NCBI GenBank assembly: GCA_963662175.1
Contig: OY759220.1
Coordinates: 2,046,001 to 2,110,000 of the forward strand
Reading direction: 5' to 3'
DNA length: 64,000 nucleotides
From: Aradus depressus
Lineage: Eukaryota > Arthropoda > Insecta > Hemiptera > Aradidae
Shown here: one piece after another, positions 56,408 through 64,000 of the stretch
Layout: each line of letters starts with the position of its first letter
How positions within the stretch are numbered: position 1 is the first letter of the stretch
Position numbers and translations under genes: made by a program
Notes under the pieces: generated by a model
Seen by the model: only the letters and a program-made list of their open reading frames with translations
Database searches by the model: none
What the model was told of the DNA's origin: nothing

Positions 56408-56585
56408 TTCAAGAAAGTCCTTCATTTACTGGACAATCGTGGATGCGGCTCCGCAAGTTGAAGGCCTATCATAAGTTCTCCTTAGAGCTAGAATTCCTCT
56501 CGCACAATATGGACGGGATACTGTTTTACACCCAGCAGCACGCTGACGGCACTGGCGATTTTATTTCATTGGCCCTTGTCAATGG
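56408..56585 (+). CDS. Agrn: Agrin-like gene, exon o: laminin-G domain, first part
   Basis: 178 bases, phase 1 in, phase 2 out, acceptor tatttattttttgtctag, donor gtaagt. Reads VQESPSFTGQSWMRLRKLKA, YHKFSLELEFLSHNMDGILF, YTQQHADGTGDFISLALVNG. F.G.S.......A......E..F......G.L.Y......GDF..LALV.G is the opening half of a laminin-G domain. Laminin-G domains of agrin bind dystroglycan and, in vertebrates, activate the LRP4/MuSK receptor; whether that applies in this species cannot be judged. Confidence 0.92.
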
Positions 56586-56732
56586 GTAAGTATAAAAAAC
56601 AAATTAAGTAGAACCTTTAGACTTGTAATTTACGTTTATCTCAGGATCAATGTTGAAACTGGGCAGTGATGTTCCATGCCATGGGAAACATTTAAAAACC
56701 GAATATTTTATACTTTTTTCAAAAAATTGTTG

Positions 56733-56745
56733 AATGGTAACAAGT
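56733..56745. repeat. Target-site duplication, left
   Basis: aatggtaacaagt, repeated exactly at 60479-60491 around the Penelope-like insertion. Confidence 0.85.
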
Positions 56746-56803
56746 CGCAGGATGTCAAAAATAAGTTAGTCTGACCTCTCACAGATTTTTTATTTAAGTA
56801 AGC

Positions 56804-56835
56804 TAGCCGGCTTTCGAGGTTTCCCTCATCATCAG
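56804..56835 (-). ncRNA. Candidate hammerhead ribozyme core (PLE family 1, inverted copy)
   Basis: Minus strand: CTGATGA, T, GAGG, GAAA, CCTC, GAAA, GCCGGCTA. Identical to 60351-60382. Confidence 0.55.
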
Positions 56836-56978
56836 GCAGTCTACAAAAGAACATCCTTAATATGTAATATGAATAGCAAATAAATAATAAAAACACAATT
56901 TTTGATAAAACATACCTGATAAAAATTTGAATAAACTAAATAATAAAAATATAAATAAATAAAAATCTACAACAAACA

Positions 56979-57715
56979 TTAACAATTTAAAATATCATGG
57001 ATGGGGACAGACGAGTTATTCCTGTCCACCATCTGAGTCACAACTGGGAGAACGGTGTACGTGAGACTGGACAAACCTCCCATCCCCTCTTTAGAGTTGA
57101 GGAGGGGGGACTCTCTCTTCCTCCTTTCCAATTTTATTTCGATACTTTCCAATGTATCCATTTTTCTACCTTTTTGGACATGATGCAGTAATGAGACTGA
57201 ACCGGCCTCATGTCCTGTGTTCTGGAGGTGTTGGAAAAATTCAGAGTCGCCCCTCCTCAAATGCTCCCTCACTCTAGTCCTCAGCTTCCGGCCCGTCTGC
57301 CCAAGATAAAAACATTCACAGTCTTTACAAGTAATCCTGTACACGCCGGATTTGTCAGGGAGGTCCACACGATCTTTGGTTTTTGAGAGCATCCCCTTAA
57401 GAGAAGTCCTACTTTTGAAACCCACATTCACGTCATCTCCCTTTATTATCCGAGATAATTTCTCAGAGAGTCTGGGGAGGTACGGCAGAACACACCAGCC
57501 ACCCCCGCCATCCCTCTCCTTAGTTTGGTTACACCCTCCGTACACTGACGTTACCATTTTCTCCTCCGTCTTTCTTTTCAATATACGTTCTACCAGGTCG
57601 GTTGTGTAACCATTAACGACGGCGAGGTGTCTGATGTGCTCCAACTCTCTTTCGTAGGAGTCACGGGAAACAGGGAGTTTGAGTAGTCTGTCTATGAAAG
57701 AGTGAAATGCTGCAT
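56979..57715 (-). pseudogene. GIY-YIG endonuclease part of the inverted PLE copy
   Basis: The 221-codon frame at 56979-57644 gives the same protein as 59542-60207. Motifs: GVYRITCKDC, FYLGQTGRKLRTRVREHLR. Without any RT core upstream it cannot act as a complete element. Confidence 0.85.
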
Positions 57716-57717
57716 GT

Positions 57718-58160
57718 TTATGTTTTGTGTGATGAGATGAACTGTTTGGTATTAATGTTTCTGTACTGGTGGGTTTCCTGTAAATGTCGAAGGTTCTTGT
57801 CCTGTTTTGTAATTTGTAGATCTAAATAATTGATACTATTGTTTTGTTCTAGGTCTATGGTGAATTTTATAGTGTCTGTAAGTGAGTTTATGTAGTCGTG
57901 TAAGCTGTTTAGTTCAGTATTGGTTCCCGTGAACTCCACCAAAATATCATCCACGTACCTCGTCCAGAGCGCTATTTTGTGGAAATGTGGGTTTCTGGGG
58001 TTCATTATAAACTCCCTCTCCAACCAATCCATGTAGACCTCCGCTGCTAGAGGACTAAAGGGGGAGCCCATGGGTGTTCCCATTTTTTGGTGATAAAATT
58101 TATCCTTAAATTTGAAATAATTTTGTTCTAGACAAAGATTTATTAGGGTTGTCAACTCAA
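57718..58160 (-). pseudogene. RT C-terminal part of the inverted PLE copy
   Basis: Reads LINLCLEQNYFKFKDKFYHQ, KMGTPMGSPFSPLAAEVYMD, LWTRYVDDILVEF, identical to the main copy, and ends with the same frameshifted tail. It starts at ttgacaaccctaataaatct, where the inverted copy joins the main copy at about 58160. Confidence 0.85.
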
Positions 58161-59468
58161 TGTTTTATTAATAACGAGTTAAAAAGCAAGTTTATGTTGC
58201 GTGATCTAATATCTTGTTGTCTGTATGGTATTAGGAAGAGACTAGTGGAGGCTCTTAATCCTATAGAATGGGACTGTTTTGATTACAAGGTTTTAGACCT
58301 GGTTTATACACAGACACAACGTAAACAGAACCTAGTTAAAACCAAAATAAACAACCTTTTGGAATGTAAACGTAGAAATAATATTTCAACTAACGATTCT
58401 GATTGTGTTGCCTATAAGAATGGTGTTTCAACTGACTGGGCAGGCACTTATCCCCGGGTTGTCAACACGAGCTGGGTTGAGTTTGACAAAAAAGAAGAAG
58501 AATTGTTAGGGAGAGGTTTGCAATATTGTCCGAGGACTGGAGTGGAGAAGAAGGATGTGTTGGAGCTGTTGGCAGTTCTCGAACAGAGTAAACTAAGTAA
58601 TGAACGGGCAATTGAGTGTGCCCAAGCTATCAATAAATATATTAAGCAGGACTCGTTTGGGTCTTCAGTTGGCTCCACCTCAGACATGCCTGTAATCAGA
58701 TCCATTAAAAAGAAAATCATAGATAATGATTTAGTTGTAACTAAGGCTGACAAGGGCAGGTCTGTGGTTGTTATGGATAAGAAAGTGTATGATGAGAAAA
58801 CTATGTCACTTATCTACGTCAAACAATTTTCAGGCTTCACTCCAAAATTTTCGGTTAAAAATAGTATTGAATTGGCAAAACTTTTAAAAAATAGGTTAGT
58901 CCCCGTAAACTCCACTCTACTGTCCTTTGATGTTGTAAACCTCTTCTCGAATATCCCCTCAGAAAAAATAGCACAAATTATGGAGGAATTATTAATTAAG
59001 AAGGGTTGTAACCCCTGTATCACCGGTGAGTTGACAACCCTAATAAATCTTTGTCTAGAACAAAATTATTTCAAATTTAAGGATAAATTTTATCACCAAA
59101 AAATGGGAACACCCATGGGCTCCCCCTTTAGTCCTCTAGCAGCGGAGGTCTACATGGATTGGTTGGAGAGGGAGTTTATAATGAACCCCAGAAACCCACA
59201 TTTCCACAAAATAGCGCTCTGGACGAGGTACGTGGATGATATTTTGGTGGAGTTCACGGGAACCAATACTGAACTAAACAGCTTACACGACTACATAAAC
59301 TCACTTACAGACACTATAAAATTCACCATAGACCTAGAACAAAACAATAGTATCAATTATTTAGATCTACAAATTACAAAACAGGACAAGAACCTTCGAC
59401 ATTTACAGGAAACCCACCAGTACAGAAACATTAATACCAAACAGTTCATCTCATCACACAAAACATAA
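58161..59468 (+). pseudogene. Penelope-like reverse transcriptase, internally deleted and frameshifted
   Basis: Open for about 435 codons. N-terminal PLE-type region, then DLVVTKADKGRSVVVMDKK (58727-58785), SFDVVNLFSNIP (about 58924-58958), GTPMGSPFSPLAAEVYMDWL (59105-59165), TRYVDDILVEF (59224-59256) and INYLDLQI. These are PLE RT motifs; YVDD holds the catalytic Asp pair. Between EKTMSLIYVK and GFTPKFSVKNS the usual block with a PKIHK-like motif and the PLRPI region is missing, so roughly 80-100 residues are deleted. Near 59390 the frame shifts: the next frame reads TFDIYRKPTSTETLIPNSSS, the expected continuation. The 5' end is cut at the junction with the inverted copy. Confidence 0.9.
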
Positions 59469-60207
59469 ACATGCAGCATTTCACTCTTTCATAGACAGAC
59501 TACTCAAACTCCCTGTTTCCCGTGACTCCTACGAAAGAGAGTTGGAGCACATCAGACACCTCGCCGTCGTTAATGGTTACACAACCGACCTGGTAGAACG
59601 TATATTGAAAAGAAAGACGGAGGAGAAAATGGTAACGTCAGTGTACGGAGGGTGTAACCAAACTAAGGAGAGGGATGGCGGGGGTGGCTGGTGTGTTCTG
59701 CCGTACCTCCCCAGACTCTCTGAGAAATTATCTCGGATAATAAAGGGAGATGACGTGAATGTGGGTTTCAAAAGTAGGACTTCTCTTAAGGGGATGCTCT
59801 CAAAAACCAAAGATCGTGTGGACCTCCCTGACAAATCCGGCGTGTACAGGATTACTTGTAAAGACTGTGAATGTTTTTATCTTGGGCAGACGGGCCGGAA
59901 GCTGAGGACTAGAGTGAGGGAGCATTTGAGGAGGGGCGACTCTGAATTTTTCCAACACCTCCAGAACACAGGACATGAGGCCGGTTCAGTCTCATTACTG
60001 CATCATGTCCAAAAAGGTAGAAAAATGGATACATTGGAAAGTATCGAAATAAAATTGGAAAGGAGGAAGAGAGAGTCCCCCCTCCTCAACTCTAAAGAGG
60101 GGATGGGAGGTTTGTCCAGTCTCACGTACACCGTTCTCCCAGTTGTGACTCAGATGGTGGACAGGAATAACTCGTCTGTCCCCATCCATGATATTTTAAA
60201 TTGTTAA
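59395..60207 (+). pseudogene. Penelope-like GIY-YIG endonuclease region
   Basis: Continues the RT frame after the frameshift: TFDIYRKPTSTETL, HHTKHKHAAFHSFIDRLLKL, LEHIRHLAVVNGYTTDLVER, VLPYLPRLSEKLSRIIKGDD, SGVYRITCKDCECFYLGQTG, RKLRTRVREHLR. The GVY..., Y-L-G-Q-T-G and R...REH elements are the GIY-YIG nuclease that PLEs use to open their target. Stop at 60205-60207. This part is intact from 59395 to the stop. Confidence 0.9.
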
Positions 60208-60350
60208 TGTTTGTTGTAGATTTTTATTTATTTATATTTTTATTATTTAGTTTATTCAAATTTTTATCAGGTATGTTTTATCAAAAATTGTGTTTTTATT
60301 ATTTATTTGCTATTCATATTACATATTAAGGATGTTCTTTTGTAGACTGC

Positions 60351-60382
60351 CTGATGATGAGGGAAACCTCGAAAGCCGGCTA
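60351..60382 (+). ncRNA. Candidate hammerhead ribozyme core (PLE family 1)
   Basis: CTGATGA, T, GAGG, GAAA, CCTC, GAAA, GCCGGCTA. Stem II pairs fully with a GNRA-type loop. AGCCGGCT is a palindrome suited to a dimeric stem III, and CUA fits the NUH cleavage triplet. GC before CTGA can pair with GC after the triplet (start of stem I). Located 150 bases after the PLE stop codon. Confidence 0.6.
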
Positions 60383-60478
60383 GCTTACTTAAATAAAAAA
60401 TCTGTGAGAGGTCAGACTAACTTATTTTTGACATCCTGCGAAATAATCACTTCTCACTACATCAGCCATCTTCATATT

Positions 60479-60491
60479 AATGGTAACAAGT
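60479..60491. repeat. Target-site duplication, right
   Basis: aatggtaacaagt, exact copy of 56733-56745. Confidence 0.85.
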
Positions 60492-61123
60492 GTAACTGAA
60501 TAATGAAATTTTCTATCGTGATTCGTTATTTTTAAAGGTTAATCTTGATGATTATAAAAAAAAAAAAAAAAAACGGGGTCGAGGTGTAATGAAATTTCTG
60601 TGCACAAGGTGACGTGCTGCTAGTGACGGGGGCCATTTGCGAAGGGTCCTGTTCGCCATATCTGCAAATTTCTTGCGTGCAGGTTGCGTCTGTTTTATAC
60701 AGTACACTTTACAAGATACCGCTTATAATTATGACATAATCAAAAATAGTTTCAAGTTCTAGGGAAAGTTCTTTTCAAGCACTAGGGTAAGTTCTAGAGA
60801 ACACGGAAAGGTACATTATGTATAAAATACTATTTTTTACAGGTCGCCCGGTTTGCAAGATACATGTCAAAATCTCGGAGACTTGCTAGCTCTCTACCCT
60901 AGAGCCCTGACAGTCCCTTTTCTTAAAAGTTTATTTGATATTTAATTGTATTACAACCAGTTATTATTTTTTTTAATTTTCATTTTTTCCTAAGGATTTA
61001 TATAAAATAAACAGCTAAATTAAGGATATTTAGTGTATTTTTCACCTAGGTTATCAGTGCTTGTTGAACAGTAACGTAACATAAAATGTGGATACTGATA
61101 TATTACATTCATTGTTGTTACAG
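60492..61123. other. Intron sequence
   Basis: An A run lies at 60557-60573. Otherwise AT-rich sequence with no features. Confidence 0.4.
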
Positions 61124-61247
61124 TCATGTTGTCCTCAACTACAACCTGGGCTCCGGGACTGTGACAGTGTCCTCTCTGAGCCGGGTGTCCCTGGGAGCCT
61201 GGCACGCCGTCAAAGTCCGCCGCTACCAGAGAGATGCTCTCCTACAG
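61124..61247 (+). CDS. Agrn: Agrin-like gene, exon p: laminin-G domain, middle
   Basis: 124 bases, phase 2 in, phase 0 out, acceptor cattgttgttacag, donor gtatgt. Reads HVVLNYNLGSGTVTVSSLSR, VSLGAWHAVKVRRYQRDALL, Q. VVL.YNLGSG, then W H.V...R......L are the central laminin-G strands. The phase fits exon o exactly although a 3.7-kb PLE lies between them, so the insertion leaves splicing borders untouched. Confidence 0.93.
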
Positions 61248-62942
61248 GTATGTATATCTATATCCACTTTGTCGTCTTTAAGGAGATTTCTAATAAGTTG
61301 ATTCTTTGGTTGCAGCTCTTTTTCCCCTCATTTTACTTAGAAACTTATTTTTTCTATTAGTATCTTATACTTTCGGGCTGCAGACTCATCCTCAGTATCT
61401 ATTAAATTTAAAACATCATTGATTCAGTAATTTTTTTGATGCAATTACAGTGTTAACACAGTACATGTAAACTAACCAACCTGTTTTCTGGCCATCTATT
61501 TCTTATATTCAAACATTTTTTGGTATTTTTCACATTTCCTTCGCTTCTTAGCGAGACCTAAGGACTAATATTATAACTATATATTTCATTTTTTAATTTT
61601 AATCGATATTAATTTCTATTCAAATTATTTTTTTTCCTCCAAGTTATCACGTCTGTTGGATTTTTGTTAGACTGCCATTTTTATTTCAAGTTTATCAACC
61701 GATGAGATGTGGACTTGAAAAAGAATAAGGTAATTTAAATATAAATCAATATCGAACAAAATATAATGGAATAAGTAACTATTATATTGATTCTTAGGCT
61801 TCGCTAAGAAGCGAAATATATGTGGAAGAGACGATATAATATAACAAACATATGACCAGAACACAGGTTGGTTAGCAAATATGTAATAAATTATTTTTGT
61901 TAACACTGTAAAACATGAAAGAAAAAAAAAAGTAATATGACCTTTTAGAACTAAACCTTATTTAGAATGTAATACCAAATTTGAGAAAATAATTCAAATT
62001 GATAAAAATTAATTAAAAAAAAAAAAAAAAGTCACTAAAGTTGACTGAAGCTAAATCCAGCAGCAATGACAGACACAATGTACAAATGAATTTGACTATG
62101 GAGTGTCAACACTGGGTGATTTCTCCCCTCTTGACATTTTGAGCCCATTTGCTTGTATTTATTTTTTATACAGTTGTGAATATCTATTTGTTTAATAAAA
62201 TTTAAAAAAACTGGTCGACAAAATTACAGTACAATTATTATTATAGTATTTATATTGAGCTGTTTACCACTTTCCAACTGTCACAGAATTTGAGCTCCCC
62301 CTCTTGTCGCGTCACTTAGTTTATGGAGAGTCCCATATCCGGGGGCTTTACCCCCTGAGTTAGAATGCCTATCCTTGCTCCCAACCCATTGTATGTTATA
62401 CTTCACTCTCTCAAACATTGTTGCAATCGACCCGTTGAATAATTCCGTTTTTATAAATAAAATTGTGAGGGTGGCTGTCTGCACATTCGATATTTTTGAA
62501 AACTATTTGATTTTATCCGTTTCAGATCAGAGATAATCACAAGTAGCTTTCTGTCTGTTTGTTCCTTTATCGTGGAAAATCATTGAAGATATCTCAATCA
62601 AACTTAATATTTTGAATCTGCTATTCAGGAGTAACATTTAAAATACACATGATTTCAAATATGAGAAGGGTTTTGAATGGAGACAGGAACAGTCATTTCA
62701 TGCTTCTTCAGTTACTGTTGAAAAGGTTACAGAATCAAGATTTTCATTTTAATCATATTCTGGTTTATACATTTGTTTGCTGCAGTTAAAAATGACAGGT
62801 GATAGGGACGGAGGGGAATGAGGCTGCAGCGAAGGGGAGAAGTGAGCGGGGGGACTTTATATCAGCGTCTGGACCAAAATTCACCTGTTATTTTGTTTAT
62901 TTCAGTATTTTCGCTTCTAACCAAAAATTTGTAAAATTTCAG
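61248..62942. other. Intron with small inverted repeats and a LINE 3' end
   Basis: A short inverted pair (cttcgcttcttagcgag at about 61541 and cttcgctaagaagcgaa at about 61800) and a LINE 3'-UTR-like copy at 62095-62215 (gagtgtcaacactgggtgat). Short frames in this interval are unrecognised. Confidence 0.5.
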
Positions 62943-63046
62943 GTGGACAAGGAACAGGGTGTGCGTGGACAGAGCGAAGGAACCCTGACGGGGCTGGACC
63001 TCAACGATCATGCGTATCTGGGCCATGTACCCACCAACTTTACCAA
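62943..63046 (+). CDS. Agrn: Agrin-like gene, exon q: laminin-G domain, continued
   Basis: 104 bases, phase 0 in, phase 2 out, acceptor tttgtaaaatttcag, donor gtaagt. Reads VDKEQGVRGQSEGTLTGLDL, NDHAYLGHVPTNFTK. D......G.S.G.......LN...YLG.VP is the C-terminal half of a laminin-G domain. The end of the domain and probably further EGF/laminin-G exons lie beyond 64000. Confidence 0.92.
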
Positions 63047-63214
63047 GTAAGTCCTATACCACAGTCTTCCGAACATTACAGCGGATTTAATATCGTCCGA
63101 TTGGTAACACCTACGGCAACTAACACCATATTTTCATTAAACTGGAAAAAGCGCAAAAATCGGTCCACCGGAAGTAAATGGGCGAGGGAATTCAAATAAC
63201 AAATAATTGTTTCT

Positions 63215-63410
63215 GTTTGTTTTTGTGACTCATGCCCGGGCTTTAACTACGAGGTATCGCCTACTTCCAGAGCGCTCTATCGTCGCTTTGGGCCTACGGG
63301 TGTTTAACGAGTTACTGACATCGCGCGGGCTCGGGACCTTCGTTTAAGACCTAAAGACCTTGGGAGTGTTTTGAACTCAGGATCTTAAGCTCGCCGCGGC
63401 GCCCGCTAAT
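63215..63410 (-). mobile_element. SINE-1, internally deleted
   Basis: Tail (gactcatgcccgggctttaa on + strand) joined through a shortened body to the head end (ggatcttaagctcgccgcgg, cgcccgc). Confidence 0.75.
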
Positions 63411-64000
63411 TTTAAGCCTTTATATATTTATTTTCTTATGTATTAGTTCTTTTTCTGTTGTAGAAAATATTTAAAATCTTTCTGTTGTTATATTTGACTT
63501 GCTATTATGTTTCTATTTATGTCTTATTCCATGACTTGCTGTAAGGTATTTCTATGTAAAAGCAATAAAGTTTCATTTCATGCACAACAGGTTTATTTTC
63601 AAAACAGCCATTTCAAGTTTTATTTTTTGTTTTAACCTTTTTAACGCTTTACCATTTAAACATATTTCATTTTAACTTGATTATAAGTAAATTTCTAATA
63701 ATACTCTGGATTTTTGTGAATTTCATCTGCAAAATGTTGGTAAAAGAAATGTTAAAATAGGGCTTATAAAGGGCTGGCCTCTGAGGATCTCTCTACCTAT
63801 ATACGATAGAATCGTATCTACAAAACAATCTATTATAGCTGACTATGTATGCACTACTTTATATCTTTAAATATATAAACTTTTTGTTATATTTGCGATA
63901 ATGTGATTGATTGATGTATTTACTAGTTTATAAAGAAAGGAAAAAAAAGGGAAAATTTATTATACATGAGTGGGAACACTGTTACAGAGTGTTCCAGAAC
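63411..64000. other. No recognisable gene
   Basis: AT-rich intron sequence up to the window edge. No further exon seen. Confidence 0.5.

Larger units (their letters stand above)
56746..60478. mobile_element. Penelope-like element with inverted partial copy
   Basis: The main + strand copy runs from about 58161 to 60478 and encodes RT and GIY-YIG endonuclease. It is preceded by an inverted copy of its 3' part (56746-58160, matching 59027-60440). Exact 13-bp repeats flank the whole. PLEs are known for such inverted or tandem partial copies. The main copy has about 38 bases at its 3' end (60441-60478) absent from the inverted copy. It sits in the intron between exons o and p. Confidence 0.92.

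Overview
This is a stretch of AT-rich, repeat-laden eukaryotic nuclear DNA, almost certainly from an arthropod and most likely an insect with a large genome (a hemipteran would fit, but this rests on general look only). The one convincing host gene is a split gene on the + strand. Seventeen exons between 29288 and 63046 have clean GT/AG borders and fully compatible phases, giving about 2.6 kb of coding sequence. They read as an agrin-like, basement-membrane heparan-sulfate-proteoglycan type protein: follistatin/Kazal modules, a non-vertebrate Cys-rich cassette, two laminin-EGF modules, one more follistatin/Kazal module, a linker, an EGF-like module, and the start of a laminin-G domain. Both ends of the gene lie outside the window or were not found.

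Region 1-29 kb has no recognised host exon. It holds tandem arrays (145-bp units near 0.4-1.4 kb, a 47-bp minisatellite at 5.2-6.4 kb, a 68-bp satellite at 11.7-13.4 kb, 77-bp units at 15.3 kb, G-run repeats at 21.1-21.8 kb, an 8-bp repeat at 26.7-27.6 kb), several MITEs, LINE relics, a dozen copies of one tRNA-derived SINE family, and a 2.85-kb element at 7.0-9.9 kb whose 750-bp terminal inverted repeats flank a broken gene for a widespread uncharacterised protein (GCDTTSA motif, PIN-nuclease-like).

Region 29-56 kb is the agrin-like exons with introns full of insertions: hAT-like ends, relics of one Penelope-like element (PLE) family, foldback elements, a 5'-truncated Jockey-like LINE (35.2-36.4 kb), SINEs and satellite DNA. 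Region 56.7-60.5 kb, inside an intron of the laminin-G coding part, holds a second PLE: an RT and GIY-YIG endonuclease coding copy preceded by a 1.4-kb inverted copy of its own 3' part, all within a 13-bp target-site duplication.

The most interesting signal is a set of six candidate hammerhead ribozyme cores at the ends of the two PLE families. All share the layout CTGANGA, T, 4-bp stem, tetraloop, 4-bp stem, GAAA, and a short palindrome. Between families the stem sequence changes while pairing is kept. The 47-bp minisatellite at 5.2-6.4 kb shares a 17-base block with one of these ends. These are readings by eye; no alignment, folding or database search was possible.
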